NCBI GenBank assembly: GCA_020744425.1
Contig: JAGMUV010000003.1
Coordinates: 3,906,001 to 3,970,000 of the forward strand
Source: Dactylonectria macrodidyma
Taxonomy: Eukaryota > Ascomycota > Sordariomycetes > Hypocreales > Nectriaceae
Direction: 5' to 3'
DNA: 64,000 nucleotides
In this document: piece after piece, positions 21,985 to 33,696 of the stretch
Layout: every line of letters begins with the position of its first letter
Position numbering within the stretch: the stretch's first letter is position 1
Position numbers and translations under genes: made by a program
Notes under the pieces: model-generated
Databases searched by the model: none
The model's input: only the letters and a program-made list of their open reading frames with translations
What the model was told of the DNA's origin: nothing

Positions 21985-23928
21985 AGCAGAGGGTGAAGAC
22001 GACAATGATTTGGTTGGGCTGTGTACCTTAGATCTCGAAAGATGAGCTGGGTTGAAGGCTGGTGAAGGATGTGAATAAATCAAGTCTGGCCTAGGCTAAA
22101 GACATGTACATAGTTTAATGATGATGGATGAACAGCAACGTCAAGAGCATCTCACGATCTCCCTCTATAGAGTGAATCACGTTGATGGTCTTTGCGGCAT
22201 CGCCCTAGCCTCACTTACCATCCCCTTTAATCTTCAATCCTCCAATGCCTATCCCGTATCGGATCCTGTAAGACCCATCTCATCCTAACCTGGATCCATC
22301 CCACGATCTCAGCTTTCATCAAGGATCTACAAACCAGCCCCTTGCAAACTCCCTAGCAGTGGCTCCGCCCTCACTCTTTAGCCGTATACTAGTAGCGGGC
22401 CTCTTTCTCGTACCTAGCGGCCTCGATTATTCCCGCACGGCCAGCGAAAGAAACACGCGGCGTCACTGAATATCCCGGGGAAAGAAAAAGAAAGGCGGCT
22501 AAGCCAAGGCGCTCAAACAAGTTGCAGAAGTTAAATATAAATTCCAGATCATCGTGCGGCGCGCCATCTGAGATCCGCGGGCGCACAAACGCGGGAACAA
22601 AACAAGAGGATGAAAAAAAAAGAAAGAAAAGTTGCTGTCACCCGGGATGTGGGAGCTCCACTGTATATTTTCCGTTGGCCGAAGTGAGAGTGAGTGAGTT
22701 GGTTGCTGCGAACCCGATCCTTGTGCTGGAAGGATTTTGCTTGCATATGAATTTGTTTCTCCGTCGTGTCCCCCTATTCGCGTCCTTGCTTCGCCTCAGG
22801 TACGAGGTTTTCGATGGTAAGGCTACGAGACAAGCTTCATAATTAGCTGCTGCGGTGGATTCGGCAGATTAACAGATAGATGGAATGGGAATATTCAGGC
22901 CGAACAGAGACGTTGCTAGTTCTGATGTCAGCAGTGTTGCAGACGGACACCGTGTAAGTGGAAGCTGCATTAAGATTGAGATCTGGGATCAGACCATGAA
23001 ACCTGAGTCTCCTCGACCACATCAAACCAAGATGCTTTATCGCATTGAGAGGCCTAGACCTTTCGTTCCATGTCTGCAAGACATACTTGGGACATCCGTC
23101 GACCCGGAACGCCTCGCCAACCCCCGGCCACGATCTCGCCCAGGGCATCCTTGCCGTTGATCAAGCCCCGTGGAGACGTGAAACGGAGCGTTCACCAGCC
23201 TGCGCTCGAGAAACCGCCGAGCATATGCCTCTAATACTGCACATACAGCACATTGCGGCATCCCCACTGCAGGTGCCCGAGTTAGTCGTGTCTCGGCATG
23301 CGTCGATAGCGGCATGCGACAAAAGACCATGAACCCGGCACCGGCGACTGGGGTAAGGGTAAAATAATAGACGGGCTGGCCAGTCGGGTAGCCGTGAGTG
23401 AGGAGAACGAAGAAAAACGTCCTTACTTCCTTGTCTGACGATTACGGCGTGCCCTGTGCTTGCTGGGTTCTGCTTTTAGAGCCAACGCATCGTGGATCGA
23501 TGAGTTGCTAGCGTGTGCTCTGGGCTTTGGTTGTGGTATTATGTATGTCGATGCCCCAGGATGTGCGATCTTGCTTCTGGTTTCATCTGTTCTCCTCTCT
23601 TCTGTATTCCTTTGGTTGAGTTCTCCCTTCACGTCTGTATTTACGCCATTGGGATTCCCTTCGCTCGTTCAGTTCCAAGATTCTCCAAGCGTTGACTTTC
23701 ACCTGGCGTGAGTCAAGCAAGTGTGTTGCGTCTTCTGACAATCGTTCATCTCTGTTGTAGAGATCGCCCTCGTTCAATCCCATCACAGTCATACCTGGGT
23801 GACTGATAAATCCCTCTTCGAACCCGGACGCATTATCTGGGTTGCCAACGAAACTCTCCATCCACTGGCGCCCATTGAATGATCCCAACCCGAGCATAGG
23901 AGAAGGCCGAGGCAAAAACAAGATAACC
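21985..23928. other. Two-kilobase intergenic region
   Basis: This lies between the GDPD gene and the rhodopsin-fold gene, both on the plus strand. Only short overlapping frames on both strands appear (for example around 22885-23330). None resembles a known protein and no terminal repeats are seen. The last 400 bp are pyrimidine-rich and probably hold the promoter and leader of the next gene. Confidence 0.45.
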
Positions 23929-25590
23929 ATGGACGATTTCCCAGTGGTTGACGGCGTCACCGTCTTGATAGCTCCCCCAGCCGGTTACTTAGTCGACTTT
24001 GACAATCCGCAGCGGCGAGATGTGCTCGCTGCTTACGTTGCGTGCGGTATTGGTTCTCTCCTATCCTTCTTCTTCTTCACCCAATATCTCTACGTCAAGT
24101 TGTGGCTGTTGCGCAAGCCTGACGGAGAAACAAGTATGCAAGCCCTTCCCCAGCACCAGTGGCGTAGATTTGTGCTAACATGGCGAAGTATGTCTGGGCG
24201 TGGGTTGGATGTTTTCCGTGACTGTTCAAGTTACACTGATTCGTAAGTGCTTCTCAAACCAGCGCCTCTGAAACCGAATCCTTTTCGATTCGACAGAATC
24301 ATCCCAAAAAATTCACCTCAGGGATGATTTTAACTAGTGAGAAGGATCCTATGCCATGGCTAGGATGGGGGTACACGTGTGGGAGATATCGCTCGAGGAC
24401 TTGAACTACGCTAGCAAGGCAAGTTTACTTCCGTCAACCGACATCGTAAGCTACTGTGCGTAAAGGATCAGCTAACATGGCACCTAGTTCATGGTCATGT
24501 CGCCCATTCTGTACGCCATCGAAACAGGATTTACCAAAGTGTCCCTGATACTCTTCTACCTCAAGCTCTCGCCTCAAAAGTGGTGGAAGTGGTCCGTGTA
24601 CGGCACCTTCTTCTTTGTGGCCGGATATAACGTAGCCATTTTCTTCGCCGTCCTTTTTGGATGCCACCCGATTCCGAAGCACTGGACTCTGCAGATGAAG
24701 GAAGGCTCTTGCGTCAACCGGCCGGCATTGTACATTGCCACGGCCGCACTCGGAATTTCCTCAGACCTAATTTTATTATTGTTGCCGATGCCGATGATTG
24801 TACGACTGCAGATGCCGTCGCGACAAAAGGCGGGACTTGTTCTGCTCTTCACCATTGGCTCAGCGTAAGCATTTCTGTCTCAAGTTCCACGTGCCTGATG
24901 TATGCTAACATGACATTTCTTATCAGCACAGTTGTGACTTCTGTCGTCCGGATGGTATTATTAGTATCGACCCTGCATGATCCAGACTCCACTTGGGCCA
25001 TGTCCAGCGCGGCCATATGGATGTAAGTGGCATCCTGGAGCTTTCCTTCATGATAGATAACTGACATGATTCACCTGTTCAGCTTCGTTGAGGCCAACCT
25101 TTTGGTTATGTGCGCGTCATTGACGACCCTCCGACGCTTCTTCATCCACGTGGCGCCAAAACTCATCGGCGAGCGCGGATCCTCAGCCGGATATCATCTA
25201 AGCGGCTCGGCAGGAGGCTACAGACACCCGTTCAAGACGATCGGAAGCGTCGCGCAACGAAAAAAGGTGGACAAGTTTGGAATGACGACGGAAGATGGCG
25301 TCGGGTTCGACCTCGGGACGATTGGACACGCAACGCCGACGCTGACGGCGGTTGGGAAGGGAGGAGAAAAGCCAGAGCGAGTCATTGCTAGGCACTTGCG
25401 GAAGCAGGAGTCGATCAACAGGTTTGCAGAATCGGGATCTGAAGTGCAGATATGGGATCCGCAATTCAACAGTGACGACCTGGACGCAGAGAGAGCCATC
25501 CTGCAGACGACAACGGTAACAGTGAAATACCATTGTAAGAAGACAGGAAAGGGCGTTGATGATGTTACCAAGGGAACGAATGACGAGTGA
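23929..25590 (+). CDS. Fungal rhodopsin-fold integral membrane protein (SAT4/PTH11-like 7TM)
   Basis: Six exons (23929-24133, 24189-24242, 24345-24418, 24488-24864, 24927-25022, 25083-25590) join in phase to 437 aa. The family is the large ascomycete rhodopsin-domain group of seven-helix membrane proteins (PTH11-like, without a CFEM domain here). An acidic N-terminus precedes helix 1 (VLAAYVACGIGSLLSFFFF). The HVWEISLEDLNYASK loop, the TGFTKVSLILFYLKL helix, the long cysteine-containing segment CHPIPKHW...GSCVNRP, and the final helix WIFVEANLLVMCASL are family hallmarks. The ~150-residue cytosolic tail is charged. Some members sense surface or nutrient cues, but the ligand is unknown. Intron 3 (24419-24487) is best read as a GC-AG intron (GCAAGT donor); a 42-bp GT-AG intron starting at 24446 would insert nine extra residues into a conserved loop. 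Confidence 0.82.
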
Positions 25591-25817
25591 AACAGGAGGC
25601 CCGGGATTGTGAATCGGGTCATTGGGAAACGGGATACTGGAGTTTTGATTTGGGCATGGCGAAACGGCAACAGGGAAATGGGAATTGGCGTTTTGGGAAT
25701 CTAAGCTGAGGCGCAATCTGGTTGGGCATACTGAGACTGTTTCGCCAGCGGAGCTAGCCTGTGGGTTGTTAATTAATGTTGAATGAATTTGATTACAGTG
25801 AAACTGAGCATCCCGTG

Positions 25818-26240
25818 TCATAGTCGACGGTGTTGTGGTGTTAAGACTTGGTGGCCAGTTGTTTGCGACACACCACGTGTGAGCCAGAACCAGGAGCGAG
25901 GCAGCCAATGGCCCAATTGCCTGTGATGCCTGCGATGTAGTGCCGACATGAAGAAAGCAAAACGCACAAACAAGGATCCGAATGCGGGAGTTTGAACAAC
26001 AATTACGTAGGGCATCGGTGGCTTGGGGAGGGAAAGCCGAAAGCATCTTTCAGCTGGTGCTTCAAGGCTGTGCCAAAACAGCTCGGGTTGGTTGGCGAGT
26101 TTACTCATCAAAACAGCCTTTAAGTCGTCGTCAGTCACAAGGCGCAAGTTTCGCAGGCCGAGCTCGAATTCGTATTTTTCTTTTGTCTTGGGGTTGTCGA
26201 ATTCGGGTTTTTTTTCCTGCACCTTGGAAAATGACCCCAA
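25818..26240 (-). other. Doubtful open frame, possible exon
   Basis: The first ~80 residues are charged and coding-like (containing KEKYEFELGLRNLRLVTDDDLK), but the frame begins at TTG directly after an in-frame TAG and has no ATG until Met47. The second half is Trp/Arg/His-rich and looks random. The TAG before it could be a splice acceptor (CGAACTAG), but I could not find an upstream exon that joins in phase. It may be chance. Confidence 0.15.
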
Positions 26241-27487
26241 CTAGTTCGAAGTTCGCCCAGCCCTTAGGTGAACCAGGCCCAGGGAAGTGGGGCAGCTTTC
26301 AAGCATCAGCGCATCATGGATCTCCATAGATTCGCACTTTGACGAGAATTCACGGCCCAAAGGCAGGATGCGTGCGGAAGGGTGGGATAGAGGGGGGTGA
26401 GATGGGAATGGCAAACGTGACGGTGTTTTCGGTGAGATGGTTTCACGCAGATTACAAACACTCACTTTTGCCTTTTGCTTCCCCTCCTGCTCGCTTCAGT
26501 ACGCGCCCAAGGCTACGGCAGGACGGCCTCCCAGGCCGCAAAGCACTGGATGACATTGAACAGAGGTGATACGGCACTTTAGGAACTCTGAAACAGTGGA
26601 GTTGCCTCACTCCCACAGCGCATTGAAAGATGGTTCACTCCAAGGTTCTCCAGCGCTTCCTCAGACGCCAACGCTAAGCCACCAAGCGCTATGCGAGGCC
26701 ACTTCCAAGCCACGCACAATGACCTCATGGCCCGCTGTCAACGTCATGTTTCTGAGGCGCCACAAGGGAATAACGCCACTAAACAGCTCTCCACCAGTTG
26801 CCATCTCCTTGGACTCCACCAAGTTTTTGCAACCGCCTCCACCACCAAATTATCACGCCCTACCGATGATCCATCCCCAAGCTCTCTTCTTTTTGGTCCA
26901 ATTCCGTCGCATCCGAGGCCACCTCCCCAGATGAATTCCTGCGCCTTGACCCGGTCGTGATTCGCCCGTGCACCCCCAAGACCCCTCTGCCTTTTTCTGC
27001 ACTGGAGCCCCAACCGCAACACACCAGGTTCCAACGTCATCGAATCATGATGCTCTGCCACCCTTTCTTTCTGCTCTTTTGCTCAACGCCATGCCCGAAC
27101 CGGCCTTGGGCTCTTGCGGCATCCCTTTGAAAAGCATCGTCTGCCGAAGCGCAAGGGCCTCTCCATCACACCCCCCTTCGACCCTCCACCCAATGAACCG
27201 CCACACCCCCCGGCCGAGTGGGTATGACGATTGACAACCCCATCGTCGTCCCGCGTACTTGCTTGTGATCCCTTGTCCTGACGTGGGAGCTTGTTGTCTC
27301 GACTTTGCGCTACGAGCCGGGATTGTAAGGCTGTTGCTCTCTGTGAGCCTGAGTCTACCAAACGTTACTACGTACGTACCCTTCCGTGGAGCCCTCTTGG
27401 CTCTCTTGGCCATCCACAAAGACCCGGCCACCTGACCCAGGTCGGGTTGACTCCCATCCGGCTTTGCTTGATGTGCTCGCATTCAAG

Positions 27488-27509
27488 AGGTCATAGGTCA
27501 TAGGTCATA
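27488..27509. repeat. Short tandem repeat, AGGTCAT x3
   Basis: Three consecutive copies of the 7-mer AGGTCAT lie about 35 bp upstream of a TATA-like sequence and 230 bp upstream of the MARVEL gene. The spacing suits a promoter element, but the repeat may simply be a microsatellite. Confidence 0.5.
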
Positions 27510-27537
27510 GCTCGTCATTGTCAGCCTGGCACCGATG

Positions 27538-27548
27538 GTCTATTAAAT
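27538..27548 (+). promoter_or_regulatory. TATA-like box of the MARVEL gene
   Basis: TCTATTAAATG stands about 200 bp before the start codon and is followed by a C/T-rich leader typical of highly expressed fungal genes. The assignment rests only on position and sequence. Confidence 0.35.
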
Positions 27549-27740
27549 GCACCCAACCCACCTCACACTCTGTTTCGTTGTTGCATCCTCTGCATTCTTG
27601 TACCATTGCCTCGATAGCTTCTCGCTGTAGCACCACCTTCGTCCATCGTCCTCTATCCGCCTCTGTCGCCGTGCCGCTTCCTATCTACCGCGCGTAGCTT
27701 CTATCATCGAACGAACAGTATTCCCACTACCACCGCTATC

Positions 27741-28273
27741 ATGGCTCTCGGAATCATCACCATCGTCCACGCCGTCCTGGCAGTCCTGCTGATCATCGAG
27801 CTCGGCCTCACCGGCTATCGTAAGTGTTTTCCTACTTCCGTGTCATTGGAAATTAGGTCGCTAACTTGGCTCCAACAGTCGTCGATCAAACCACTGGTTA
27901 CTTTGGCAACTCCTCGCCCTCGTCCTTCAGCTTCATGCTCTTTAACTCCATCTGGTCCCTCCTCGCCCTCGTATACCTCGCCCTAGTACCCATCTTCTTC
28001 AATCGGGCATACCACTCAGTCGTTGGCCTTGCCCTGCTCGCCGTTACCACCATCTTCTGGTTCGCCGGCTCCATCGCCATGGCGAGCTTCATCGGCGTGC
28101 CCCACTGCCACGGAAACAACTTTTGCCAGTGCGCTCAGGCCGCTGTCGCGTTCGGCTTTTTCATCTGGGCCATCTTCACCGGCCTCACGGCGATGGAGGT
28201 TCTGGCCTTTATGCGCTCGCGCGGCCACAGTGCCCACGCCGACACCACCAAGCCCGGCCATGGTGTCGTTTAA
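27741..28273 (+). CDS. Small four-helix membrane protein, MARVEL-type
   Basis: Two exons (27741-27819, 27879-28273) encode 157 aa. Four hydrophobic helices are visible: residues about 3-25, 45-65, 75-95 and 118-138. The layout resembles fungal MARVEL-domain proteins such as Nce102/Fhn1 relatives, which sit in plasma-membrane microdomains. The extracellular loop between helices 3 and 4 has a CHGNNFCQC cluster that could form disulfides. The tail is short and His/Lys-containing. The 59-bp intron lies right after helix 1, a common intron position in this family. A well-placed TATA-like box and C/T-rich leader suggest strong transcription. A second protein of similar architecture is encoded at 43093-43771. 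Confidence 0.75.
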
Positions 28274-29533
28274 GAGGATCGTGATCTAATGTGAAACAAA
28301 ACGATGCGATGCGAAACCGCCTTAAAACTCGGCGAAGCAGGAGGAAACTGTCGATGATTGGTTTAACGATTTATTACTTTTAGCCTTTCCTTTTTTTTTC
28401 TTGTCTTTTTTTTCCGTCCTGGATTGCGACATGGACGCGGTTGGGAGATACCCTTAGGAAGTTATTATTACAAAATCAAGATTAATACTCGGCCCCGATG
28501 CATACAGTGATGTTTCTAAACAGCTAGGGTCTTCAATACCCTGTGAGATTATTCCTGATGCTACTGCAAGTGGCTTTACGTGCCGGAGGGTGAAAATCAT
28601 AAGACACCTACCAAATTGTGGGTGCCTGTCACAGTACACATTCAGGAATTAGCTGCTTACATTGTGTATTTCTAGCGTTTTAACGGGTTCGATACTTATT
28701 TAGCAATGGAATTAATTATACTTGACTCCGTTTCAACATTAGTAAATTACAACCACACCATCTATACGGAATAGACAAATGTTCGCAATGAATTAAGACG
28801 CCTACTTTTCGCGACGCCTAGCCCTACCCTTCCCCGCCCCTCACCGCAGTCGCAGTAACGACGACGCAGCTAACTTAATCAAGTATCACCATGATTATCT
28901 TACAGAGAGACGCCAAAATGAAAGAGTCGTGCCTTTATTGGACTGTTTGAGAGCCACAAACCTCAGCCGTTATGGTATTTTCTCTCTTATTGGCACAGGC
29001 TCTCTTCGTGTCCGGTGGTGCTCAGCCAACTTTGCGAAACACCACCGTAGTCTCCTCACGAAGAACAGGCCGACTTGAAAGAGGCCGACTTGAAAGAGGC
29101 CGACTTGGAGAAGGCATGCTCTATCCAGGCCTTGGAGGGCGAATATCTTGCTACTAATACTTCATGGTGCCTCGTCCTTTGGTTTCCAGCAACCACAATG
29201 ATCAGTGATGGCCATTTCTAACGCATGGTCGAGCTGAAATCTATAGCCCGGCCGCCAACAACATCGGTAACGGAACCTCTGTCATTTTAGCGTACTGATC
29301 TTAAGTTAAAGCAGGTTTAAGCGAAAGGCCATAAACATACCCAGTTAGCTACGTCAAGAAGTTGAGGCTCCCTAGGAAAGGTATTTTTATCTGGCTATCC
29401 GCCTTGATAGACCCTTCTCTTTTCACTTACTGGCGTAGTCACCAGTTACTACTAAATTGGAGTTTCACCACTGATCTATGTGTGGAGGAAAGACAAGCGA
29501 ATTGTTGTCTCTATCTCAAACAGACTGACTCCT
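28274..29533. other. AT-rich spacer between convergent genes
   Basis: About 1.26 kb separates the MARVEL gene (+) from the large membrane protein gene (-). The stretch from about 28440 to 28800 is notably AT-rich with many stops in all frames, and might be a decayed repeat. A 15-bp tandem repeat is at 29067-29111. No gene is recognised. Confidence 0.45.
29067..29111. repeat. Tandem repeat, 15-bp unit x3
   Basis: The unit AGGCCGACTTGAAAG is repeated at 29067, 29082 and 29097, the last copy with changes at its 3' end. It lies in an otherwise featureless spacer. Confidence 0.7.
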
Positions 29534-31361
29534 CTATGCCAGCAAAGGCAAGCTCTGAGCCTCGTCACTGTCATCTCCTGGCTGCTCCTGGCTTGGCACC
29601 GCAACGTTTCCTACTCGGGACACTTGAAGTTGGCTGTGGATTCTTGCTTCTATTCCCTTTTCGGGGCCGACTGTACACCAAAGTCGTCAGTAAGCAGTAC
29701 CACTTACGGTTAGCCACGTACAAGGGTGACATACCTATGATATAGTTCACCAACCTTACAACCACGGGGATCCAGACGGCCGTAGCGACAAGTTGGCCGA
29801 ATGCCCAAGATTGCTTGTCGGCATTGATCTTTTTGATCTTTTTGAACGCATTCACCACGTCGATGAGGCAGATTACCAGTGTGATTAGACCTAGTAGATT
29901 GGTTGCCAACAGCTTAGAGAAGTGTAGGATCCGACGCCGACGTTCGGGGCCGTTCGTTATGGCAAATCGAGCCGAGATTCGAAGCCAACGGTTGAGCCAG
30001 CTTGTGTTGTATTTGAGTTCGCCAGTTGGGATCCGGGATGGCTTCGAGTCGAAATGCCGCTTCAGCTCTTCATGAAGCACGATAATAAAGAGGATGTGTA
30101 CAGCCCAAATAAGCCTTTTCGTACGATCGAAAAACTGCTGTGACTCGTCAGGTCCCTGCAACGCTGGCCCCAGACAATAGGACATTGGTCCTGGATTGTT
30201 CCCACAGTCCTCCACTGCCGCGTTCTCCCTGAGGTTCTCCAAGAAGCCATCGGGATTCGCCCATGAGCCTTGGCTCTCGGAACCATGAGCCACACTCATC
30301 AATATCCAACTGATCACCATGGGGGCCAACTTATACTTCTCGCGTTTGCCGACTCGCTGGAGACACAGCTGGAGAAAGACGACGGAACACGTGCCCACGG
30401 CCAAGAGGCCGTAGGCAATATCGCGGTTGATCGTATAGGAAAAGACGGACGTCACATTTGCCAATCCAAATGTGCCTCTCCCACAAAAGGCAAGAAGGAA
30501 GATGGCGCCGATGGTCAAGCCGAAAGCCGTCTGGGCTTCTTGGAGGTCGGACACGGTCGAGTGAGCCGCGAGGGCAAACCTGCCGGCGGTCTTCCGGTTG
30601 ATGATGCTGGCGGCACGCGAGGAATCCTTAAGCAGCGAGCCCGAAGGCTGTTGTGATGCTAGCTGTATACCTCCTGGACACTTCGAGGACCCTACCGCTG
30701 TCTCAAAGGGAGTTGAAGACAGGTACGTAACCCAAAATAAACCGGCGAAGATAAGTACGAGCCCAATTTGGATCATGAAAGCGACGAGTACGCCCGGTCC
30801 AGCAATGTCCGAATCGATGCCCAAGACGGCATCCCGACAATAAGGCCGGTTGATGACGCTGGCAAAGTCTCCGATGTTGTCCGAGTTAATACGATCGCAC
30901 CGGAACCTCTGGAGACCCGGCGCACACCGGCCGTACTTGGAATCGGAGCAGGATTGCCAGAAGCATTGCTGCACGCTTGTAAAGACGTGAAGCTTGTCAA
31001 AGGCCTCCAGTGAGCCACCCAGGTCGAAGATGTCGTCCATCCGCTGGAGATTATCGGGATGGACCGTCTTGTTGCCCCGGACTACTTCCATGGTCACCGT
31101 CGCTAAAGCGATGCAGTTCCAGACGTTTTCAGGAGAGCTGAACATAGCCGTGGCGTTGCCGCAGGTACGTGTGCAGTTGGGCATCGCCCAGCCTTCCATG
31201 GTGCGCCCCGAGTTGAGAAGCCGTATCCACTCCCCGTTTGCCCTGAGCACGCCTCCGACTCTGTCGAAGTAGGCATCGTGCCATGCCTGCCAATCTGTGG
31301 GAGTGGAGTGGGTGTAGTTGTAATCGGTCATATTCCGGAATCTGTAGTCATATTCGGCCAT
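29534..31361 (-). CDS. Large fungal membrane protein with Cys-rich glycosylated N-terminus; function unknown
   Basis: Exons 29735-31361 and 29534-29670 give 587 aa. There is no ATG-led signal peptide in this model. The first ~190 residues form a likely extracellular domain with many cysteines (CTRTCGN, CFWQSC, CAPGLQRFRC, YCRD) and several N-x-S/T sites. Hydrophobic helices follow from about residue 195 (GVLVAFMIQIGLVLIFAGLFWVTYL), then about 290, 325, 345, 425, 505 and 530, making roughly seven. The C-terminus after the intron is hydrophilic and acidic (YIIVGPEKGIEARI...DDSDEAQSL); I chose the acceptor at 29671 because it restores a family-like GIEAR sequence and an acidic tail. This architecture is common in uncharacterised ascomycete proteins, but I cannot name a function. 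The adjacent gene on the same strand encodes an MBOAT acyltransferase. Confidence 0.72.
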
Positions 31362-32094
31362 GATGAAGATGGCACGATATGGCGACAACGATGGGAGAGA
31401 CAGTCGATTTGCTTCACTGTTGACTTACTTACATGCAAGCATGAACCCAAATGACGACGAGTCTGCACGGTTTAAGTAACGTTGAACTAGAGGTAATAGA
31501 CAGTCACATACGACATGGGAAGAGATCAGGCACTTATACATGCACTCGAGGGCTATGCTCAAGAGTGTAACCAGTCAAAATCTACCACAGGATCTAGACC
31601 ACCCAGAAAGAGGTTAGTTTTATGGATTTGGCGGCTATTTCAAGAGTTCGGTTAGTTAAACGACTCTTTGGGGCTCAGACAACCTGAGAAGGACGCAGGG
31701 CTAGCGCTTACTATGCGCATTCAATTCTCAGAGCGTCACCAATCAGAACCGACTTCGGACTTCAGCTTCGGATTGCATCCCATGGGAAAGACGCCGTATC
31801 CCACCGTGAGCGCATGGTTCTATCAGTGCATTATATTCAAATGTAGAACGCCAAGAGCGTTGAAGATCGATAAATAAGAAGGTTCGCTCGCTGCCAAACG
31901 CTATCTGGTAGTCCCCTGATGTCTGTCTGCATCCTGCCTGCTACCTGTGGCGCCTTTACTACTGACTACGCAGCTTACCGTGAATCTTGGTCTGGGTAGT
32001 GTAGGCTGGTTGTTGGTCACAAGGGGGTAGGGAATGGTGAATTAATACATCAAAATAATCCCATGAAATTCCTGCTGACCAGTAATGATAAACC
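31362..32094. other. Spacer between membrane protein and acyltransferase genes
   Basis: Both flanking genes are on the minus strand, so this 730-bp stretch holds the promoter of the 29.5 kb membrane protein and the 3' region of the MBOAT gene. An upstream coding exon with a signal peptide is possible but I could not define one. Confidence 0.45.
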
Positions 32095-33165
32095 CTAGCA
32101 TAGACCCATCTCGGAGCAACAGAAAAACCACACGTAAACCCACATCATTCCGACTCCTTTGCGCAGGGCGCTGGGTAGCGGTGGAAACCACCTGCTGGAT
32201 ATTATCCCTTTGGAGATTGCTATTTCGAGAGCAACCACCAAGAAATTTATCTCGTAAAACGGCAAGTAAAACGGTAGGGATTGAGATGGGCCTGCATTTC
32301 CCAGTGACCAACCGACTAGGCAATGACAAAAGGCCGATGCCGTGAAGATGAACATTGGGAGAAATGTCTTTTCCACACGGGAGCTAGGTTTCAGCCCCAT
32401 CAACTTACGGGAGATGATCAAACCGTAGAAAGCATATATTGGTGTTGGAAACTTGTGCCAGAAGCGACCCCAGAAGCCGCGCACGGTGTCCGCCTCCAGG
32501 ATGCTCCCGAATGGAGGCGGCCAATCCTTGGCCTGATCAAAGCCAAGAATTGAGACGAAGATGATTGAAAGAAGGCAGTGGATGGACTCGAGAAGGAAAT
32601 AGGTATTCCAAATCCAATAAACTTGGCGGAGAAATGGCTGAAAGATGGCCCAGAGCGGCAGAAGTTCCATCTCGGATGGGAAGTTGTCTGCTGCTTGTTC
32701 CGGAAAGACCGAGAAAAGACGAACAACAACAAATTGGTTAACAACCCAAAGCCACATTGCTCTGGATGCTCGACACAGAGCAAAAGCGAGACGAGCTCGG
32801 CAGTTGCATGACGTTGCGTCGTCGAGATGCGTCAGCCTCACTGGCAAGACTCTCGGGTTGGCGCAGGTTCTGTAACAGTCGACGAAGCTCCAGGGGCGCT
32901 TCGAAACTTCTGGATTGGCAGCGTGCTCTTCCAGGGCGAGAACTTTTACCGACAGGCCAAGATGTATGATCAATGCAGTCGCCAGGACGTGAGCCCCGCC
33001 TGGCCATCTTGGTTGGTGCAGGGAAGTGAGCGCTAGAATGTTGAAGGCCCAGATTGGCACCAGGGCAATGATGCGACTTCGTTTGTGCAGTAGCCCAACC
33101 GCTAAGATGGTGAGAAGAAACGATATTGAAGCGTAGAAGAGTGGTTGAAGCGGCTTGAAATCCAT
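32095..33165 (-). CDS. Wax-synthase-like membrane-bound O-acyltransferase
   Basis: The intronless frame encodes 356 aa with about eight hydrophobic helices. The signature WPPPFGSILEADTVRGFWGRFWHKF is the wax-synthase domain motif, and the following TASAFCHCLVGWSLG segment carries the second conserved histidine. Members of this family transfer acyl groups from CoA donors to hydroxyls inside membranes. In fungi, relatives act as acetyltransferases in terpenoid and meroterpenoid pathways, but also exist outside clusters. No synthase gene lies in the window, so the acceptor is unknown. The length matches fungal members (about 350-420 aa). Lower-GC third positions than in the neighbouring DUF8004-like gene hint at accessory status. 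Confidence 0.8.
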   Translation of the reverse strand: MDFKPLQPLFYASISFLLTILAVGLLHKRSRIIALVPIWAFNILALTSLHQPRWPGGAHVLATALIIHLGLSVKVLALEEHAANPEVSKRPWSFVDCYRTCANPRVLPVRLTHLDDATSCNCRARLAFALCRASRAMWLWVVNQFVVVRLFSVFPEQAADNFPSEMELLPLWAIFQPFLRQVYWIWNTYFLLESIHCLLSIIFVSILGFDQAKDWPPPFGSILEADTVRGFWGRFWHKFPTPIYAFYGLIISRKLMGLKPSSRVEKTFLPMFIFTASAFCHCLVGWSLGNAGPSQSLPFYLPFYEINFLVVALEIAISKGIISSRWFPPLPSALRKGVGMMWVYVWFFCCSEMGLC

Positions 33166-33696
33166 GGTTGATAAGGGGATGGATGCGGTGGTGGTTTGTG
33201 TTATCTAAAACACTGGGAGAGAGACGCGCCCTTCTTCCTCTTGTGTTATTATATACAGTCATGGCCCTGATGAGCAGACCATACTGGTAATTCTATACCA
33301 AAAGTTGACGTGGGATGAAAAGCATTGGGACCTTGAAGGTGGACCATTTTTCACCTTGCGAGTTTCTTGTTTGAAGCTTATTTGCTGGCCCTTTGGGAAA
33401 GGTAAAACATATTTGTTGAACTACACCATGGTACACCCGTAGTCTAAGTTATACTGCAGGTAGGTCATGTATGTGAATGCACGATAGATTGCGCGAATGT
33501 ACATTGGCGACGAGCAGGGTGACGTCGATATACGTATGCATCTTATGTGCAGCAAGGCTAATGTATATATAGGGGAAGAAGTGAATGCGAACTCTGCTGG
33601 GAGGCGTCCCTAAAGGACCTGGGTATGGTAATGACGGTGAAGCAATATATCACAAGAACTTCGAGTCCTTCCTAGAGTACTATGAGTCCCTTTCTC
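33166..33696. other. Spacer upstream of the acyltransferase
   Basis: This 530-bp AT-rich stretch separates the MBOAT promoter from the 3' end of the GH43 gene. It contains TATATA-like sequences near 33245 and 33563. No gene is visible. Confidence 0.5.

Larger units (their letters stand above)
25591..27740. other. Intergenic region with one doubtful frame
   Basis: Apart from the doubtful minus-strand frame at 25818-26240, this 2.1 kb stretch shows no gene. A triple AGGTCAT repeat is at about 27488-27509. A TATTAAAT box lies at 27540, followed by 190 bp of pyrimidine-rich leader before the MARVEL gene, so the promoter of that gene is probably here. Confidence 0.45.

Noticed and set aside
20947..22083. 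378-residue minus-strand frame opposite the GDPD gene
   Set aside because: It mirrors a highly codon-biased exon (Val/Gly/Arg-rich translation) and has no domain or splice logic of its own.
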